From Cunninghamella blakesleeana (lineage: Eukaryota; Mucoromycota; Mucoromycetes; Mucorales; Cunninghamellaceae): a DNA stretch of 64,000 nt. Under the pieces are notes generated by a model. It saw nothing but the letters and a program-made list of their open reading frames with translations. It searched no databases and was not told the origin of the DNA. The number at the start of each line of letters is the position of its first letter. Within the stretch, counting starts at the first letter, position 1. The position numbers and the translations under genes were made by a program. This document shows, piece after piece, positions 49,601-61,310 of the stretch. The stretch is taken from positions 2,666,001 to 2,730,000 of the forward strand of contig JAFCIZ010000006.1 of NCBI GenBank assembly GCA_017871115.1. The letters are read 5' to 3'.

Positions 49601-50089
49601 GAAAATGAATTTACATTATTCATCCGTGGTAGTGGTGGATTTGGTGGTGACAAGAAGGGTTCTGATCGTGGTGCTGCTACAGCTGCCAATACCCCTCCTA
49701 ACCGTAAACCTGATGTCATTGTTACTGAAAAGACTAACGAAGATCAAGCTGCTCTTTACAGATTAAGTGGTGATTATAATCCTTTACATATTGATCCTGA
49801 TATGTCTGCTATTGGTGGATTTGAAGTACCTATTCTTCATGGTCTCTGTTCTTTCGGTATCTCCGGTAAGCACGTATTAAAGGCCTTTGGTAACAATGAC
49901 CCTGCATCCTTCAAGAATATCAAGGTCCGTTTCGCTAAACACGTCTTCCCTGGAGAAACTTTAGAAACTCAAATGTGGAAGGAAGGTAACAAGGTTATTT
50001 TCCAAACTCGTGTTGTTGAACGTGATGTTATTGCTATCTCTAATGCTGCTGTTGAACTTAATGGTGATGCTCGTGAAAGCAAATTGTAA
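46664..50089 (+). CDS. FOX2: Peroxisomal multifunctional beta-oxidation enzyme type 2 (FOX2)
   Basis: Seven exons (46664-46721, 46843-47328, 47443-47497, 47623-47999, 48120-48170, 48281-49332, 49436-50089) give 910 residues. The protein performs the hydratase and (3R)-hydroxyacyl-CoA dehydrogenase steps of peroxisomal fatty-acid oxidation. Two tandem short-chain dehydrogenase domains each show a [17 protein letters not shown] nucleotide loop, [13 protein letters not shown] and a catalytic Tyr-Lys (YSAAK, YSTAK). The C-terminal hot-dog hydratase-2 domain shows [20 protein letters not shown] and [14 protein letters not shown]. It ends in SKL, a PTS1 peroxisome signal. A phase-1 intron interrupts the glycine loop at the same codon in both dehydrogenase repeats. 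Codon use is noticeably more C-ending than in neighbours, fitting high expression. Confidence 0.97.
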
Positions 50090-50765
50090 ATTTAGTTATA
50101 TCTTTATTTTTATTTTTTCTTTCTATTCCTTAATCTATCAATCTTTTTTTTATATGAAATATTATTCTTTTGTGTTTTTATTTTGATAATAAAAAAAATC
50201 AAGTAAATAAATTACTTTTTATGTATAAAGTAATATATATGTATTTATATATTAAAAAAAATCATGTCATTTTATTTTTATGTTTGTAAAAAAGTTTACC
50301 ACATTTTAAAAAATAAGCATAATTTTTTTTTTGCAAAAAAAGTTTCTTCACTTTTTTTTTCAACTTTAATAATTTAAAGTAACATCATATTATATTGATA
50401 AACCTTTGATTATATTTATACAGGTTGTTCTGATCTTATTCTTATTATTCAGTAATGCCTTTTTTCAATTATCTATTCTATATATCAATAAAGGCATAGC
50501 ATATAATAGAAAGTAGTTCACTGCCTATATTATTCAATTATTAAATTGACTACTTGAAAAGCTTTTGTATGAAGCTTTAAGAAACTGGCTTTATCAATGT
50601 AATGACGTTTTTCTTTTTTTCTTTATTTTTAAAAAAAAAGTATTTGAAAAACATACTACTGGATTGCTATCGGACTGAAATATAAAAATGAATAATGATA
50701 ATAAATATTATTATAGTATCTAGTGTATATTACTGATGCTGGTTTATTCTCACACACTTTCTCAC

Positions 50766-50798
<33 letters not shown>

Positions 50799-52070
50799 AG
50801 GGCACTAATACCATATTTCTATATGACTGGTATTATCACGAAAAAATGGATTTTATTTAAAATGTTTTCAACAAAAAAATCTATAATATAGAAAAGGTAA
50901 AAAGTGATATATTATTAGCTTATATAGTATTATTTGTAATAAATTTCCTGAAAGCACTAATGAAATGATGTTCTCTAACTATAAAAGCAATTATAATGAT
51001 GATGAAGTAACCGCCATATATAACACAGACATGAAAGAGTTATTCATTCAGTCGATTGCATAATGGAAACACTCGATGAATTCAGTTTTTAAGAGAAATG
51101 TTTAAAACAGTTCTTGGTGATGTATTTCTATTTTATCGAGTTATACATGCATGAAATGGATTATGAAATGTATTTAAAGATTATAAAAAAATATATCATG
51201 ATAGACTATCTTCTCAACCATGTCAGGTCATACATTAGTATTTGCAGCCGATGGACAAGCTCTTTTTTGCCATATAGCTAATTCCAATTTTTAATTTGCT
51301 CTTCACTAAAACCAAATTGAAGGTGCTTATTTAGTAAGATTAATACATGATAATATAATGAATCATAATATAGATGTAAAAGGAAGGAGGAGGTTATGTT
51401 CTATTTTATTTATGTATATCTACAGAGCTGTCTTTATATTTATTTATACATTATATTATATTAGAACTCAACATTATGAAATCAAAAAATACTAATGATT
51501 TTTGCAGAGTTAGGTTGCCAAAGGTAACTGTTTATCCATAATTATTATTATATCTTTTATTGCTTATGTATTTTTTTTCTTAATATATGTGCTTGTTTAA
51601 CCCACTTTTTTATTCATGCTTCACTTATTTTACTTTTGCTAATTATAAATTAAAATTTAACATATATGTATATATATATATCCTGCATTATCTTTTTTTT
51701 TTTCTCTACTATTTGATATGATAAAAGTTAGTATTTTGTCATAAATCAAAATGTATTTTCTTCTTTCTCTTATTTTTAAAAAAAAGAGTGCAAGGAAAAA
51801 TTAAAATAAGAACACTGAAATTGTATTTGACAGGTTTGAATTTATTTTTGACAGTTTGATACAAAAACAGTATATTTTAAGGGAAAAAAAGGAATACAGT
51901 TTATTTCTTTTTATTTTTTTTTAAAAAAAGCCATGTTTCATTTTCAAAAATAGTTTTTAAAAAAAATCATAAAAGAATATCAATAGATAAGAATATGTAC
52001 ATGAAAAAAGAAAAAAAATGTTATATATATATATATATATATAACAAAAAAAAAAGGCTATCTTGAAGAA
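50090..52070. other. 2-kb convergent intergenic region with weak coding relics
   Basis: Lies between the FOX2 stop and the flavoenzyme stop. It contains a T28 run at 50766-50793 and two small stretches with protein-like frames (50965-51063 plus; about 51220-51330 minus), listed separately or as findings. An (AT)n tract sits at 52022-52042. No complete gene is seen. Confidence 0.45.
50965..51063 (+). pseudogene. Short coding-like frame (32 codons), possible relic
   Basis: ATG frame MMFSNYKSNYNDDEVTAIYN... ending LFIQSIA. Its mixed codon content contrasts with flanking A/T sequence. There is no recognisable family, splice context or partner exon, so this is weak. Confidence 0.18.
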
Positions 52071-53554
52071 TTAAAGTCGAGAAAGTAATTTTGATATGTT
52101 TTCGGATTCTTTTTGCAAGTAAGCCATACTTTCACTCACTAATTGAACTGCTCTTTTTGAAGATCCCCAACTTGATTGAAACCCATCATGACCGTAGTTA
52201 TGAGTGATGGCTACTTTACTTCCTAATGGAGTAGCTAAAAAAAATGAAAAAATATATATATAAGTATATATTAAATAAAAAAAGTAAAAAAATATATGGC
52301 TACTTTTTTAATGTATACCTATAAATTGATTTTCAATACGGGGACCATGCTCGGATAATATTTCCGTTAATTCTTCTTGGTTTAAAATATCAGATGATTT
52401 TAAACCTCTGCCACCCCAAGTTAATTCCGGACAATATTCAGAAATAGTTTTTAATATTTGATGAGCATCTAATTTGTGATGGTTGTGATGATGTTTTGAA
52501 GAAACATCCTTTTGCACCATTCCGACAGATACAGTGCCATCCATACGAGGGTAAACATAATAAAATTGGTTATCCTTTGTTTTAATTTCCACTGATTTTC
52601 TTACTGCAGGAGCATTGATGGTCCATCGTTGTTGAATTCTTTTTGTTAATGGGTTTAATTTTTGTTCCATCCCTAAAGAACTACAACAATTGACTATAAT
52701 ATTGGCATGTTCAACTTCATTAATGGCATCCAAAACATTGTTTAATGTAGATCTCCGCCTTTTACCACCCATTGCTAAAAACTGAGCTTGTAACCAACCG
52801 ATATATCGTTTAGGATTAACTAAGACTATATATATATATATATTAAAAATAAAAAACACATATACAAATAGATATATAAATGAATAAAAAAGGAATATAT
52901 ACAAACCATTCTTTTTTTCTTTTTTCTCATTTTATTTACCTGTAGTATAATAAAATCCTGCTTGCATATTTTTAGGTAAATCCTTTTTATGTATAGTTTG
53001 GTACTATAAAAATACAGAAATAATAAGAGGATCCCCCCTTTTAGTATTTCAATCAATCATTCTATTTATCCCTAGTTTTATTTTATTTTTTTCCCTTAAA
53101 TATATTTTTTATATTACTTACACTAGGTACAAAATGTTTCCACCATGGATTTGAATGAGAGTTTAAAGACGAATCCTGATAATATTTAAATGCATCAGTA
53201 ATCATTACTCCAGCTTCAGAAGCTCTACATTTTGCTAATTTCATAAGCATATTAAAAGTAGTAATATCATAATCTATTTAAATAAAGTAATACCGATGAA
53301 TAAACCGTTACTATAATCTATTATATATATATATATATATATATTTATCCCTTACGTTGTAAACTAGTATCTAAAGTAGAGGCTCGTGTTTTCCAATGAA
53401 GGGAAGACCAATGGTTTGTATAGTTAGTATCACCAGGAAAAGAACTTGAAATGAGGGTTACCTTATAACCTTTTTGTAAAAGTAGAATGGCAGTTGTAAA
53501 GCCATATACGTTAGCACCAATAACAATAACTCTAGGTAAAGAATTTGAACTCAT
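52071..53554 (-). CDS. D-amino-acid / D-aspartate oxidase-like FAD enzyme (peroxisomal)
   Basis: Five exons (53554-53356, 53273-53122, 53003-52940, 52825-52319, 52234-52071) encode 361 residues, the usual size for D-amino-acid oxidases. These FAD enzymes deaminate D-amino acids to 2-oxo acids with H2O2 release. Evidence: N-terminal Rossmann strand RVIVIGANVYGFTTAILL, NHWSSLHWKTRAS, NPWWKHFV, INEVEHANIIVNCCSSLG, FYYVYPRMDGTVSVGMV and the C-terminal HNYGHDGFQSSWGSSKRAV, equivalent to the family HxYGHGxxG...WG signature. It ends SRL, a PTS1 signal. Two oddities: the FAD loop reads GANVYG instead of GAGVxG, and the GHGG turn reads GHDG. Activity and substrate are therefore uncertain. Confidence 0.83.
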
Positions 53555-54539
53555 ATTAATGAAATAAATAATAAAAATATAAAGAAATAAATAAAATTGA
53601 AAAAAGGAAAGAAAGAAAAAGAAAGGAAAGAAAAAAAAGCGTGATGTTTTTAATTTTTTATTTATTTATTTATGCTTTAAATAAAATTTTTCGCCTCTTG
53701 AAATTCCCATAAGCATAAATAAAATTATTATCCTCTTATCTTAACAAAGATTTTATTAAGATCCAAGCATGTTTATATGTTTGTTAAAAGTATATATTGC
53801 TATTTATTTATTTTTTTTCTCTCACGCCGCCTATCAATTTTAACCCCACATGAACAGATCTATATAATGTTTGTATACCCTTCATCTCCTTTTTCACTCA
53901 TTCCACGAATTACGTCGTGCGGGGTATCTCTAACCAATCAAATCCTTTTATTTCATCTTTTTTTTTTTTTTTAAAAAAAAAAAAGGTGGTATAATTTTGT
54001 ATTTTAATGAAAAAGAATAAATACTTATATTGTATGACTTTTTTAAAGTTTAAAAAAGCTTTTAAAATGTTGTCATAATAAACATATTTTTAGTTATACT
54101 TTTATAGTAATTAAATTATGTGAAATAAAATAAACTAGAAAAATGAGAAAGCTCTTGTTATAATAAACTTTATACATTATCGATACGCTAATTGTTTTTA
54201 TTTTTTAAAAAAAAATTCGCTTTTTTTTTAACTTTAATTAATGGTTGTAACATAAAAGATTCAAATTAGAAAAACTTTTCTTTATATGTATTGTACCTTG
54301 ATTTTAATATATGAAAAAATAATAATTATAAAAGTATTATTTTTTTTTTAAAAAAAAGCCACTTTTTTATCTCAAAAAAAAAAAAATAAGTATAATAAAG
54401 ATTTTAATGGTCATTTTTTACAGAAAACACTAGACGCACGGATTACCGGCCAAATGATACATATATTATTGTGTGAACACTTTATAATATAATACTGTTG
54501 GTTTATAGTAATAATAATAATAATAATAATAACAATATA

Positions 54540-54571
<32 letters not shown>

Positions 54572-55159
54572 CATATTGTTTATAGTTTGAAATGTTGTGT
54601 TTTTTCTTAATTTTCTTATAAAAGAAATAAAAGAGATCAAAGAAAATTGAGGGTATAAGAATATCCATTTGATATATGATGATATGGGCCGTATCATCTT
54701 ATTACTTTGGTTTTTCAATCTATCCACTTTGATGTTGGAAATATATTGATAGAATTACTTGCCAAATTAAATTATTTACCTATTGATTATACCCATTAAA
54801 CTTTTCCTGGTATGTAAAAACGGCCAATGCTTTAGAGTAAGTTAACCATACTCTTATAAGTATATGCAATATCTTTTTAATCTCAGGTCAATTTTGTTTT
54901 TTATTATATTTTTCCCGTGTATGTAAGAAACCTTAATTTACCCAGTGTATAAATAACCACTCTTTTATTTTTATTTATGGTACAATAGTCTTGGCAATAA
55001 AATTTTAAATCTCAGTCCAATATTTTTATTAATTATCTATTTTGGGTTAATTTTTTTTTTCTCTTTCCCTCTTTTTTTTTTTAATACCATTCATCTTTTT
55101 ACATATATATATTCATTTATATTATAATATATATTATTTTTATAAATATATATATATTG
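53555..55159. promoter_or_regulatory. 1.6-kb divergent intergenic region
   Basis: Separates the flavoenzyme (-) and the protease gene (+). Near 53890-53945 a less A/T-rich patch (ACGTCGTGCGGGGTATC, then ACCAATCAAA) lies about 350 bases upstream of the flavoenzyme start and contains a CCAAT core. T15-A12 (53958-53984) and (AT)n/(AAT)n repeats (54509-54575) follow. No gene is recognised. Confidence 0.4.
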
Positions 55160-55850
55160 ATGAATATATATAATAATAAATTAGTTTGGCAACAGTTCTG
55201 CCTACTTTTATTATTTTACTTTCCAATTTTTATTGATTGCTCTATTATATGCATTGAACATAATAATCCTTTACCAAATTCTCCACAACAGCCACAGCCT
55301 TCAATAGTAAAACTATGTGACACTTTATCAGCTCATGAAAAGAGGGAAGAAAAACATAAGCATTTATCAAATAAAATTTATTATGATTTACACTGTTTAG
55401 ATGATGACGATACTTGTGATGATGTAAATGAAACCTTATATAAAGCAATAAATATGACAGTACAAGCCATTCAGCTAGAACAGCCTTTATATATGAATGT
55501 ATCATTTTTTTCCTTTTGTGAACAATTTAATGAATGTGTTATAAAAGATGATGAAATATCTATTGCTCAAGCCTATCCATCTGTTTCTTATTTGATGACA
55601 GATCAATCAGATAATACAACAAGACTATATCCTCAACCAATTTTAAAACAATTTATCAAATTAGAGTCAAAACCACAATGGTATAAATATGATATTATTG
55701 TTCAATTCAATAGTGATATCGATTGGTATTTTGAGGTATATATTTTCTTTTTATTTATTTTAAATTTAACAATCAAAAATACATAAATAATAGCTCTGAA
55801 GCTTTTTGGGATTGGTTGAACGATTTCTAATCTTTCTTTTTTTTTTTTTT

Positions 55851-55883
<33 letters not shown>

Positions 55884-56852
55884 ATTCAATAGAGTAATAA
55901 TACACCCATCACCCCAACACAATGCGATATACTAAGATCAATGTTGCATGAAATCACTCATGGATTGGGCTTTATGAGTTCTTGGTCTGATGATTTATAT
56001 CAAAAATTTAAACCTTATGTTGATCATTTGCCACCGTTTTTAACACCAATGTTATTGGACCCACCAAAAGAACTAAATACAATGAATTATGATATTGATT
56101 CCACCAAAGGTCATCAACCATTTTGGGGGTTTGTTGAATATCCTTTAGATAAATATTTAACATATGAAACTATTCATTTAACTGTCATCACCAATTTATT
56201 AACTACATGGGGGAATAGTAATATTTTATTCAAAACCATTTATGATATGATTAATGCATGGACCATGGACAACGATCTTTATTTGTATGCTCAGTCTGTT
56301 TATCAAGGATCCATTACAGCAAAAGATGTCACTCTTTCTTTACCTAATCAACCTGATTTATTGATAATGGAAACATCTTTAAACCCATTTTCGCCTGGAT
56401 CCACTTTATCTCATGTTGATTATACCCATTATCATCAAAGCCCCGATTATTTAATGACTTATACTTCAAGTCCTGGCGTAGCTATATCTGATTTGAAGCA
56501 TTCAGCAACACCTTTCAGCCCTCGATTATTACATGTGCTTGCTGCTTTGGGCTATTGTATCCATCCTTCTAACCAACAACAAAAATACATTACTTTACGT
56601 CCAGATTTAAACTTTTGGGATCCTCCTACTAATATGGTTGGTACTACTCATAATCCTTCACCCAGTGCGATTGTTGTACCAAATGGTCCCGCTCGTACTC
56701 CTTCACCTCGTATATCAAATTCGGCAACTATTTCTTCTGCATCGTCAATATCATCTAAATCAGCATCATTTTATTTTATTTATCATAAACATCCAATTTC
56801 TTTGATGATCTATTCATTCATTTTACTCATTTTCATTAATTATCTTTTTTAA
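55160..56852 (+). CDS. Secreted, probably GPI-anchored HExxH zinc-protease-like protein
   Basis: Two exons, 55160-55735 and 55893-56852, give 511 residues. ATG 55160 is used; the frame opens with TTG just before it. An N-terminal signal peptide (FCLLLLFYFPIFIDCSII) is followed by a Cys-containing ectodomain with several NxT/S glycosylation sites. The zincin motif is in MLHEITHGLGFMSSWSDD, immediately after the intron. A later LMTYTSSPG could act as a Met-turn. The C-terminal part is Pro/Ser/Thr-rich and ends in a hydrophobic tail (SLMIYSFILLIFINYLF), the layout of a GPI-anchor signal. Position 11 of the motif is Ser rather than the His/Asp of metzincins, so the third zinc ligand must come from elsewhere. 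I do not recognise a named family. Confidence 0.72.
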
Positions 56853-57446
56853 ATCTATTTACTCTGTATATTATTTATTCATTCTTATTGTATAATTATT
56901 ATTTATTATTATTTATTATTATTTATTTGTACTGATTTAATCTTATTTTATTTTATTTTGCATATCAAAACTTTTTTTTTTAAAAAAAAACTATAAAACT
57001 ATTCATTAAATCTATTTTTTTTTTTTTTAAAAAAAAAAGTTAAATACACTTTAAAATATATAGCCATCCAACTCCTTTTTTTATTCTAATTATTTTTTTT
57101 ATTAAACATTCTATGATACTTTTTGTATGTTGACTATTTAATGTACAATGAATATTGAATAAATATTTAAAAAATAAAAAATAATTATATAAAAAAGAGA
57201 AAGATGACCGATTATTATCCATTGCTTTTCATAATAATGATTTTATTCCAAACGATGGTTGATAAATAATAATAAAAAAATGCTTTTTGGTGGTGATCGA
57301 TTAAAAGTAAAATTTAACGATACTATATATATATATAAAAATGGGTAAGTATATAAAAAATAAAAATTAATATATACGCACAGAAAAAAATTTTTATCTC
57401 TCAAATATGTTAAGCCCCCTTCCCCTCTGGTTATATATATATAGTA
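56853..57446. other. Convergent intergenic region (3' UTRs)
   Basis: Between the stop codons of the protease gene (+) and uS14 (-). It holds ATTATT-rich repeats near 56895-56930 and two T(n)A(n) junctions, 56972-56990 and 57015-57038. No gene is seen. Confidence 0.5.
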
Positions 57447-57780
57447 TTAATATACCTTGTGGAAACCAATATCATTGGCATATTCACGGAAGCATTGACG
57501 GCAGATATTAAGGTTATATTTGCGAATCAAACCAGCACGGTGAGCGCATACACGACTATAAATTACATTTCATTGAATAAAAAAAATACATGTATAAAAA
57601 CAATAATAATTTTAATATTAATATCCAAGATAAAAAAATATGTATTGGTTTTTTAAAAAAAAAACATTTATTATTTCATGTATATATATATATATATTTG
57701 TCTCTTCCTTCTTCTTACCATTGGCGAGAACCTTTACCGTAGGTCTTGGGGCGAGAATTCCAAACGTTAGCGTGAGCCAT
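57447..57780 (-). CDS. RPS29: 40S ribosomal protein uS14 (S29)
   Basis: Two exons, 57780-57719 and 57555-57447, encode 56 residues, exactly the usual S29 length. Sequence [20 protein letters not shown], then [23 protein letters not shown] and NDIGFHKVY. The four zinc-binding cysteines form CRVC and CRQC pairs, with the first Cys codon (TG|T) split by the intron. It is a small-subunit head protein. The final codons run into GTATATTAA, which resembles a splice donor, but reading through gives the expected length and an immediate stop. Confidence 0.96.
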
Positions 57781-58206
57781 GATTACTATATGCTACTGTA
57801 TTAGTTATAAAAAAGGAAGAAAGAGGAAGAAGAAAGAGGGAAAAAGAAAAAAAGAGGAGGAGGCTTTTTTTCTGGTTTTGTTTTTTACAACAATTTTTTT
57901 TTTCAATTGCTCAATAATAAAAATCGTCACATCCCAAAATAGGAAAGTATATTCAAATTTACAGTAGAGTATTTTCGAATTGTATTTATTTTTTAATTAT
58001 ATATATCTTTATTATATATTTATATATATGTACGTATACTTGTGTATGTATATATGTTATTTATTAATATAATTTAGATATTGAATGATTATGTACAAAG
58101 GGAGAAAGAGAGAGAAAGAGAGGTGATACCAAAATGTTACAAAAAAAAAGTGATAGATGAATAGATATAATAATATTTATATATACATTCACTATGTATG
58201 GTATAA

Positions 58207-58248
<42 letters not shown>
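57781..58248. other. Intergenic region, uS14 promoter and Hem25 3' flank
   Basis: About 470 bases. A purine-rich patch (57809-57865) sits immediately upstream of the uS14 ATG and reads as a pyrimidine tract on its coding strand. A second GA-rich patch lies at 58098-58122 and an (AT)n run at 58217-58241. No gene is seen. Confidence 0.45.
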
Positions 58249-59530
58249 TTACAATGTATTTTGTAAGGACTGACTATGAGTATACCATCTTACAACTTCT
58301 TCATAGATAGTCCAAGATATTGCAGAATTCAAAGGTTTTCTTAATATTCTTACGCTAATGCCATCAAAGAATCCTTTAGCTCCTTCCTCCTATATATATC
58401 AATGCATAACAAAAACATAAATATAAATAAATAATATAAATATAAACATAAATAAACTCTCTAAAATCTCCTCAAACATTAATTCCTATGTTTATTTTTA
58501 TAAATATACTAAAACTTACTTTGAGTACTTTCCCAGCAGCTTGTAAAACATGCTTATATACATTTGGTTTTAATTGCATTCTAGTCTTTAACATATCAAA
58601 TGGATGAGTGATAATTGTTGCAGTAATTCCAGCTACTACACCAGAACCAAGATTGATCATATAGTTGGCAACATTATAATTATTCACGACTGTCCATGCT
58701 AATAAATATATATATTTAATTAAAAAGATTATTTTTTTAAAAAAAATCAGTCAACCAGTTTATATTGCCTATTTATTTATTTATTATTATTTTTTAATAT
58801 TATGTTGATTATTACCATTGGCCTTCTTTTTACAATTTTCATAAAAAAATAAATAAATACCAGCAAAAGGAGCATCACGAATAAATGTTGCACCATAACC
58901 AGCAAATAATCCTCTAATACCATCGTGTTTAACAATTGAAGTAAAAGCTTCTGTTATTGTTTTATAATTATAAAAATTACTCTATTATTAAAAAAGAAAT
59001 AAGAATCATAAGATGGTAAATGTTTCATATTGTTTTAAAAAGTTATTTCTATCTATTCACATTTCTATGCATAATTTTTTTTTTTTTTTTACCTCATATC
59101 GTACTTTCACCACGGTAACAGGCATCATAATATATCCCACCCCGCCACGAGCAAGCATGCCAGACACTAAATTTTCCCATTGCTTTTGTTCTAATGACGT
59201 TGAATCCTTTTTTGATATCCATGGTTGCCAAATATGTCGAGATTTTGCAAGTGTTTCACGAGTTTTTGCTAAGGCATAAAAGTACATAGCTGACCCTGGT
59301 ACATTTCTAGTAGGGAATAAAATATAGTTATATTAAAAAAAGAAAAGAAAAGATAAGAATAAATATATAATAATCAAAGTGACTAATATTAAAAAGTCAT
59401 TTATTATTTCCCCTTATTTCATTTTTTTGCCTTCTCTATTTACCTTAATATGGTTGGAACAGTACCTCTCCAAAGTCCAGTTATTCCATTGGTTTTAACA
59501 ATATCACGAACAGTTGAATAAATTGTACTG

Positions 59531-59562
<32 letters not shown>

Positions 59563-59831
59563 AATATTATTAATAAGTATGGTTATTTTATCATTATTTT
59601 AAAAGAATAAGAATATATATATACATATATATAATACCTATTTTGAGGAGCAACAAGTAAACGATTGAGTTTCTTTGCTTCACGAGCTAGATCTAGTCGT
59701 TGTTGGTGTTGTTGCTGTAAGCGTGTTTTAATTAGATCGAATGGTTGTAAAGTAACACAGGCCACCATACCAGATATTGCCCCACCTGTCAAATTGAGTA
59801 GAGGCGAAGCGTTATTATCGTGCTTTGGCAT
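58249..59831 (-). CDS. HEM25: Mitochondrial glycine carrier Hem25 / SLC25A38
   Basis: Six exons (59831-59638, 59527-59444, 59306-59093, 58981-58816, 58698-58520, 58389-58249) give 325 residues. The family imports glycine into mitochondria for 5-aminolevulinate synthesis, the first step of heme formation. Three mitochondrial-carrier repeats carry the PxDxxKxR signature: QPFDLIKTRL, MPVTVVKVRY (typical of SLC25A38, lacking the acidic residue) and HPFDMLKTRM. Other diagnostic stretches are GLWRGTVPTILRNVPGSAMY, RGLFAGYGATFIRDAPFAGI, YLFFYE and ISWTIYEEVV. Six membrane helices are expected in the inner membrane. Length and motifs are normal. Confidence 0.92.
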
Positions 59832-60066
59832 TTATGTTAATTAAATCGGGTATGTATTTTATTTTTTTAGGAGATAAAGAGAAAAGAGAAGGAAAAAAAA
59901 GGTAAAAAAAAAAATTAAGATTTTTTTTAACCAGCCTCAAAAATTGAAATTGACATGATCGGTATTTAAAATATTAGTCATTCATTTTGCTTTTTTTATT
60001 ATAATATAAAAGGCAATTATTATATAATACAATATATATTATATAGAATAAATACATATATGAATT

Positions 60067-61310
60067 TTATTGTTCAATTTCTATATTAAAAGTACCATCA
60101 TCTAATTTAATAACATTTACTTTAGTTAAATCAGATACAATATAATCAGCACCAGTTTCTTGTAATTGCTCTTTTGTATGTGTTGTACAACATGCTATCA
60201 CTTTCATGCCTCCAGATTTTCCTGCTTGAATACCTTAAAAAAAGTATTATATAATCAATTTAGTAAATTGGAAAAAACCTCTTCTATTTTTATACACCAT
60301 TTACTAACTATATAATATATATATTTATTACCTGCTGGAGCATCTTCAAATACTATACAATCTTTTGGTTCCAAGTTAAGTAATTCTGCAGCCCTAATAT
60401 ATCCTTCAGGGTGGGGTTTACCATGTTCCACCTATTATTTTTTTATATAATATAATCAAAATGTCATTTTCATTATTGCTCTATTCATTTATTTATTTAT
60501 TACTTTTATTACTATTACTTACTTTACAACCAGTCATTAAACCTTTTGGAATAAACATATTTAATTGCTTTAATCGAGTTTCAGCCATTAAAATAGTTCC
60601 TGATGTGTAAATATTCATATTTTCATTTGGAATTTGCTTTAATAATTCAGTTACACCAGGGAGAACTACACAGCAAAATAAATAAATAAATAAAAAAGAT
60701 CACAATGGTAAAAATAAATATGAGGCACAGTTTAATTTTAATTATTATTATTATTATTTATTACGTACTTGTTAAACCATCCGTTTCATCGGCAAGTCTT
60801 TGTTCATAAAAGTTAACTTGTTCTAATGTAGCCAATTCAGGTTTCCATTGAGCAATAGTTTCAATAGTTCTCTAAGAAAAATAAAAATAAAAGAAATAAA
60901 AACGATTTTCCATATTTAAAATTAATAACTATAATAAAGAAATAAACTACCTCTCTTTTCCATCAAGTTCTATCATTTTTTTAATAATATTAATAACAAC
61001 AATTATAATAATATTAATAATAATAATTAAAAAACACTTTACCTTGCCATGGGAAGTTTCAAGAATTTTTTCAGCATCTAACCCATTTTCTTGAGCAAAT
61101 CGTTGCCAGTGTTTTATGACTAAAGGGGTAGTATCAATCTTTTATAATGGATAGCATATAACAACATTAATAGAGAAAATGTTAAAAAAATGTCTTTTTT
61201 TAATAAAAAAAATAAACTGTATAAACTTTTATTATTATTTTTATTACAAGTGTCCCATCCAAATCAAAGATAAACCCTTTAACGTTGTTGATAATAGTTT
61301 TGCCTGTCAT
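60067..61310 (-). CDS. HAD-superfamily sugar/glycerol phosphatase (Gpp1/Dog-like)
   Basis: Six exons (61310-61248, 61138-61043, 60871-60769, 60665-60523, 60431-60332, 60233-60067) encode 223 residues. HAD motif I is GFIFDLDGTLIDT with the nucleophile Asp; motif II is NIYTSGT; the motif III Lys is in EHGKPHPEGY; motif IV is CIVFEDAPAGIQAGKSGGMK. HGKRTIETIAQWKPELA resembles the cap of yeast glycerol-1-phosphatases Gpp1/Gpp2 and of 2-deoxyglucose-6-phosphatases. The likely substrate is a small phosphorylated polyol or sugar. Length is slightly below the yeast enzymes (about 250). Choosing between glycerol-phosphate and sugar-phosphate specificity is not possible here. Confidence 0.88.

Noticed and set aside
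57447..57460. Possible further intron at AAG|GTATAT in the uS14 gene
   Set aside because: Reading straight through gives FHKVY and a stop at the normal 56-residue length, so no extra exon is needed.
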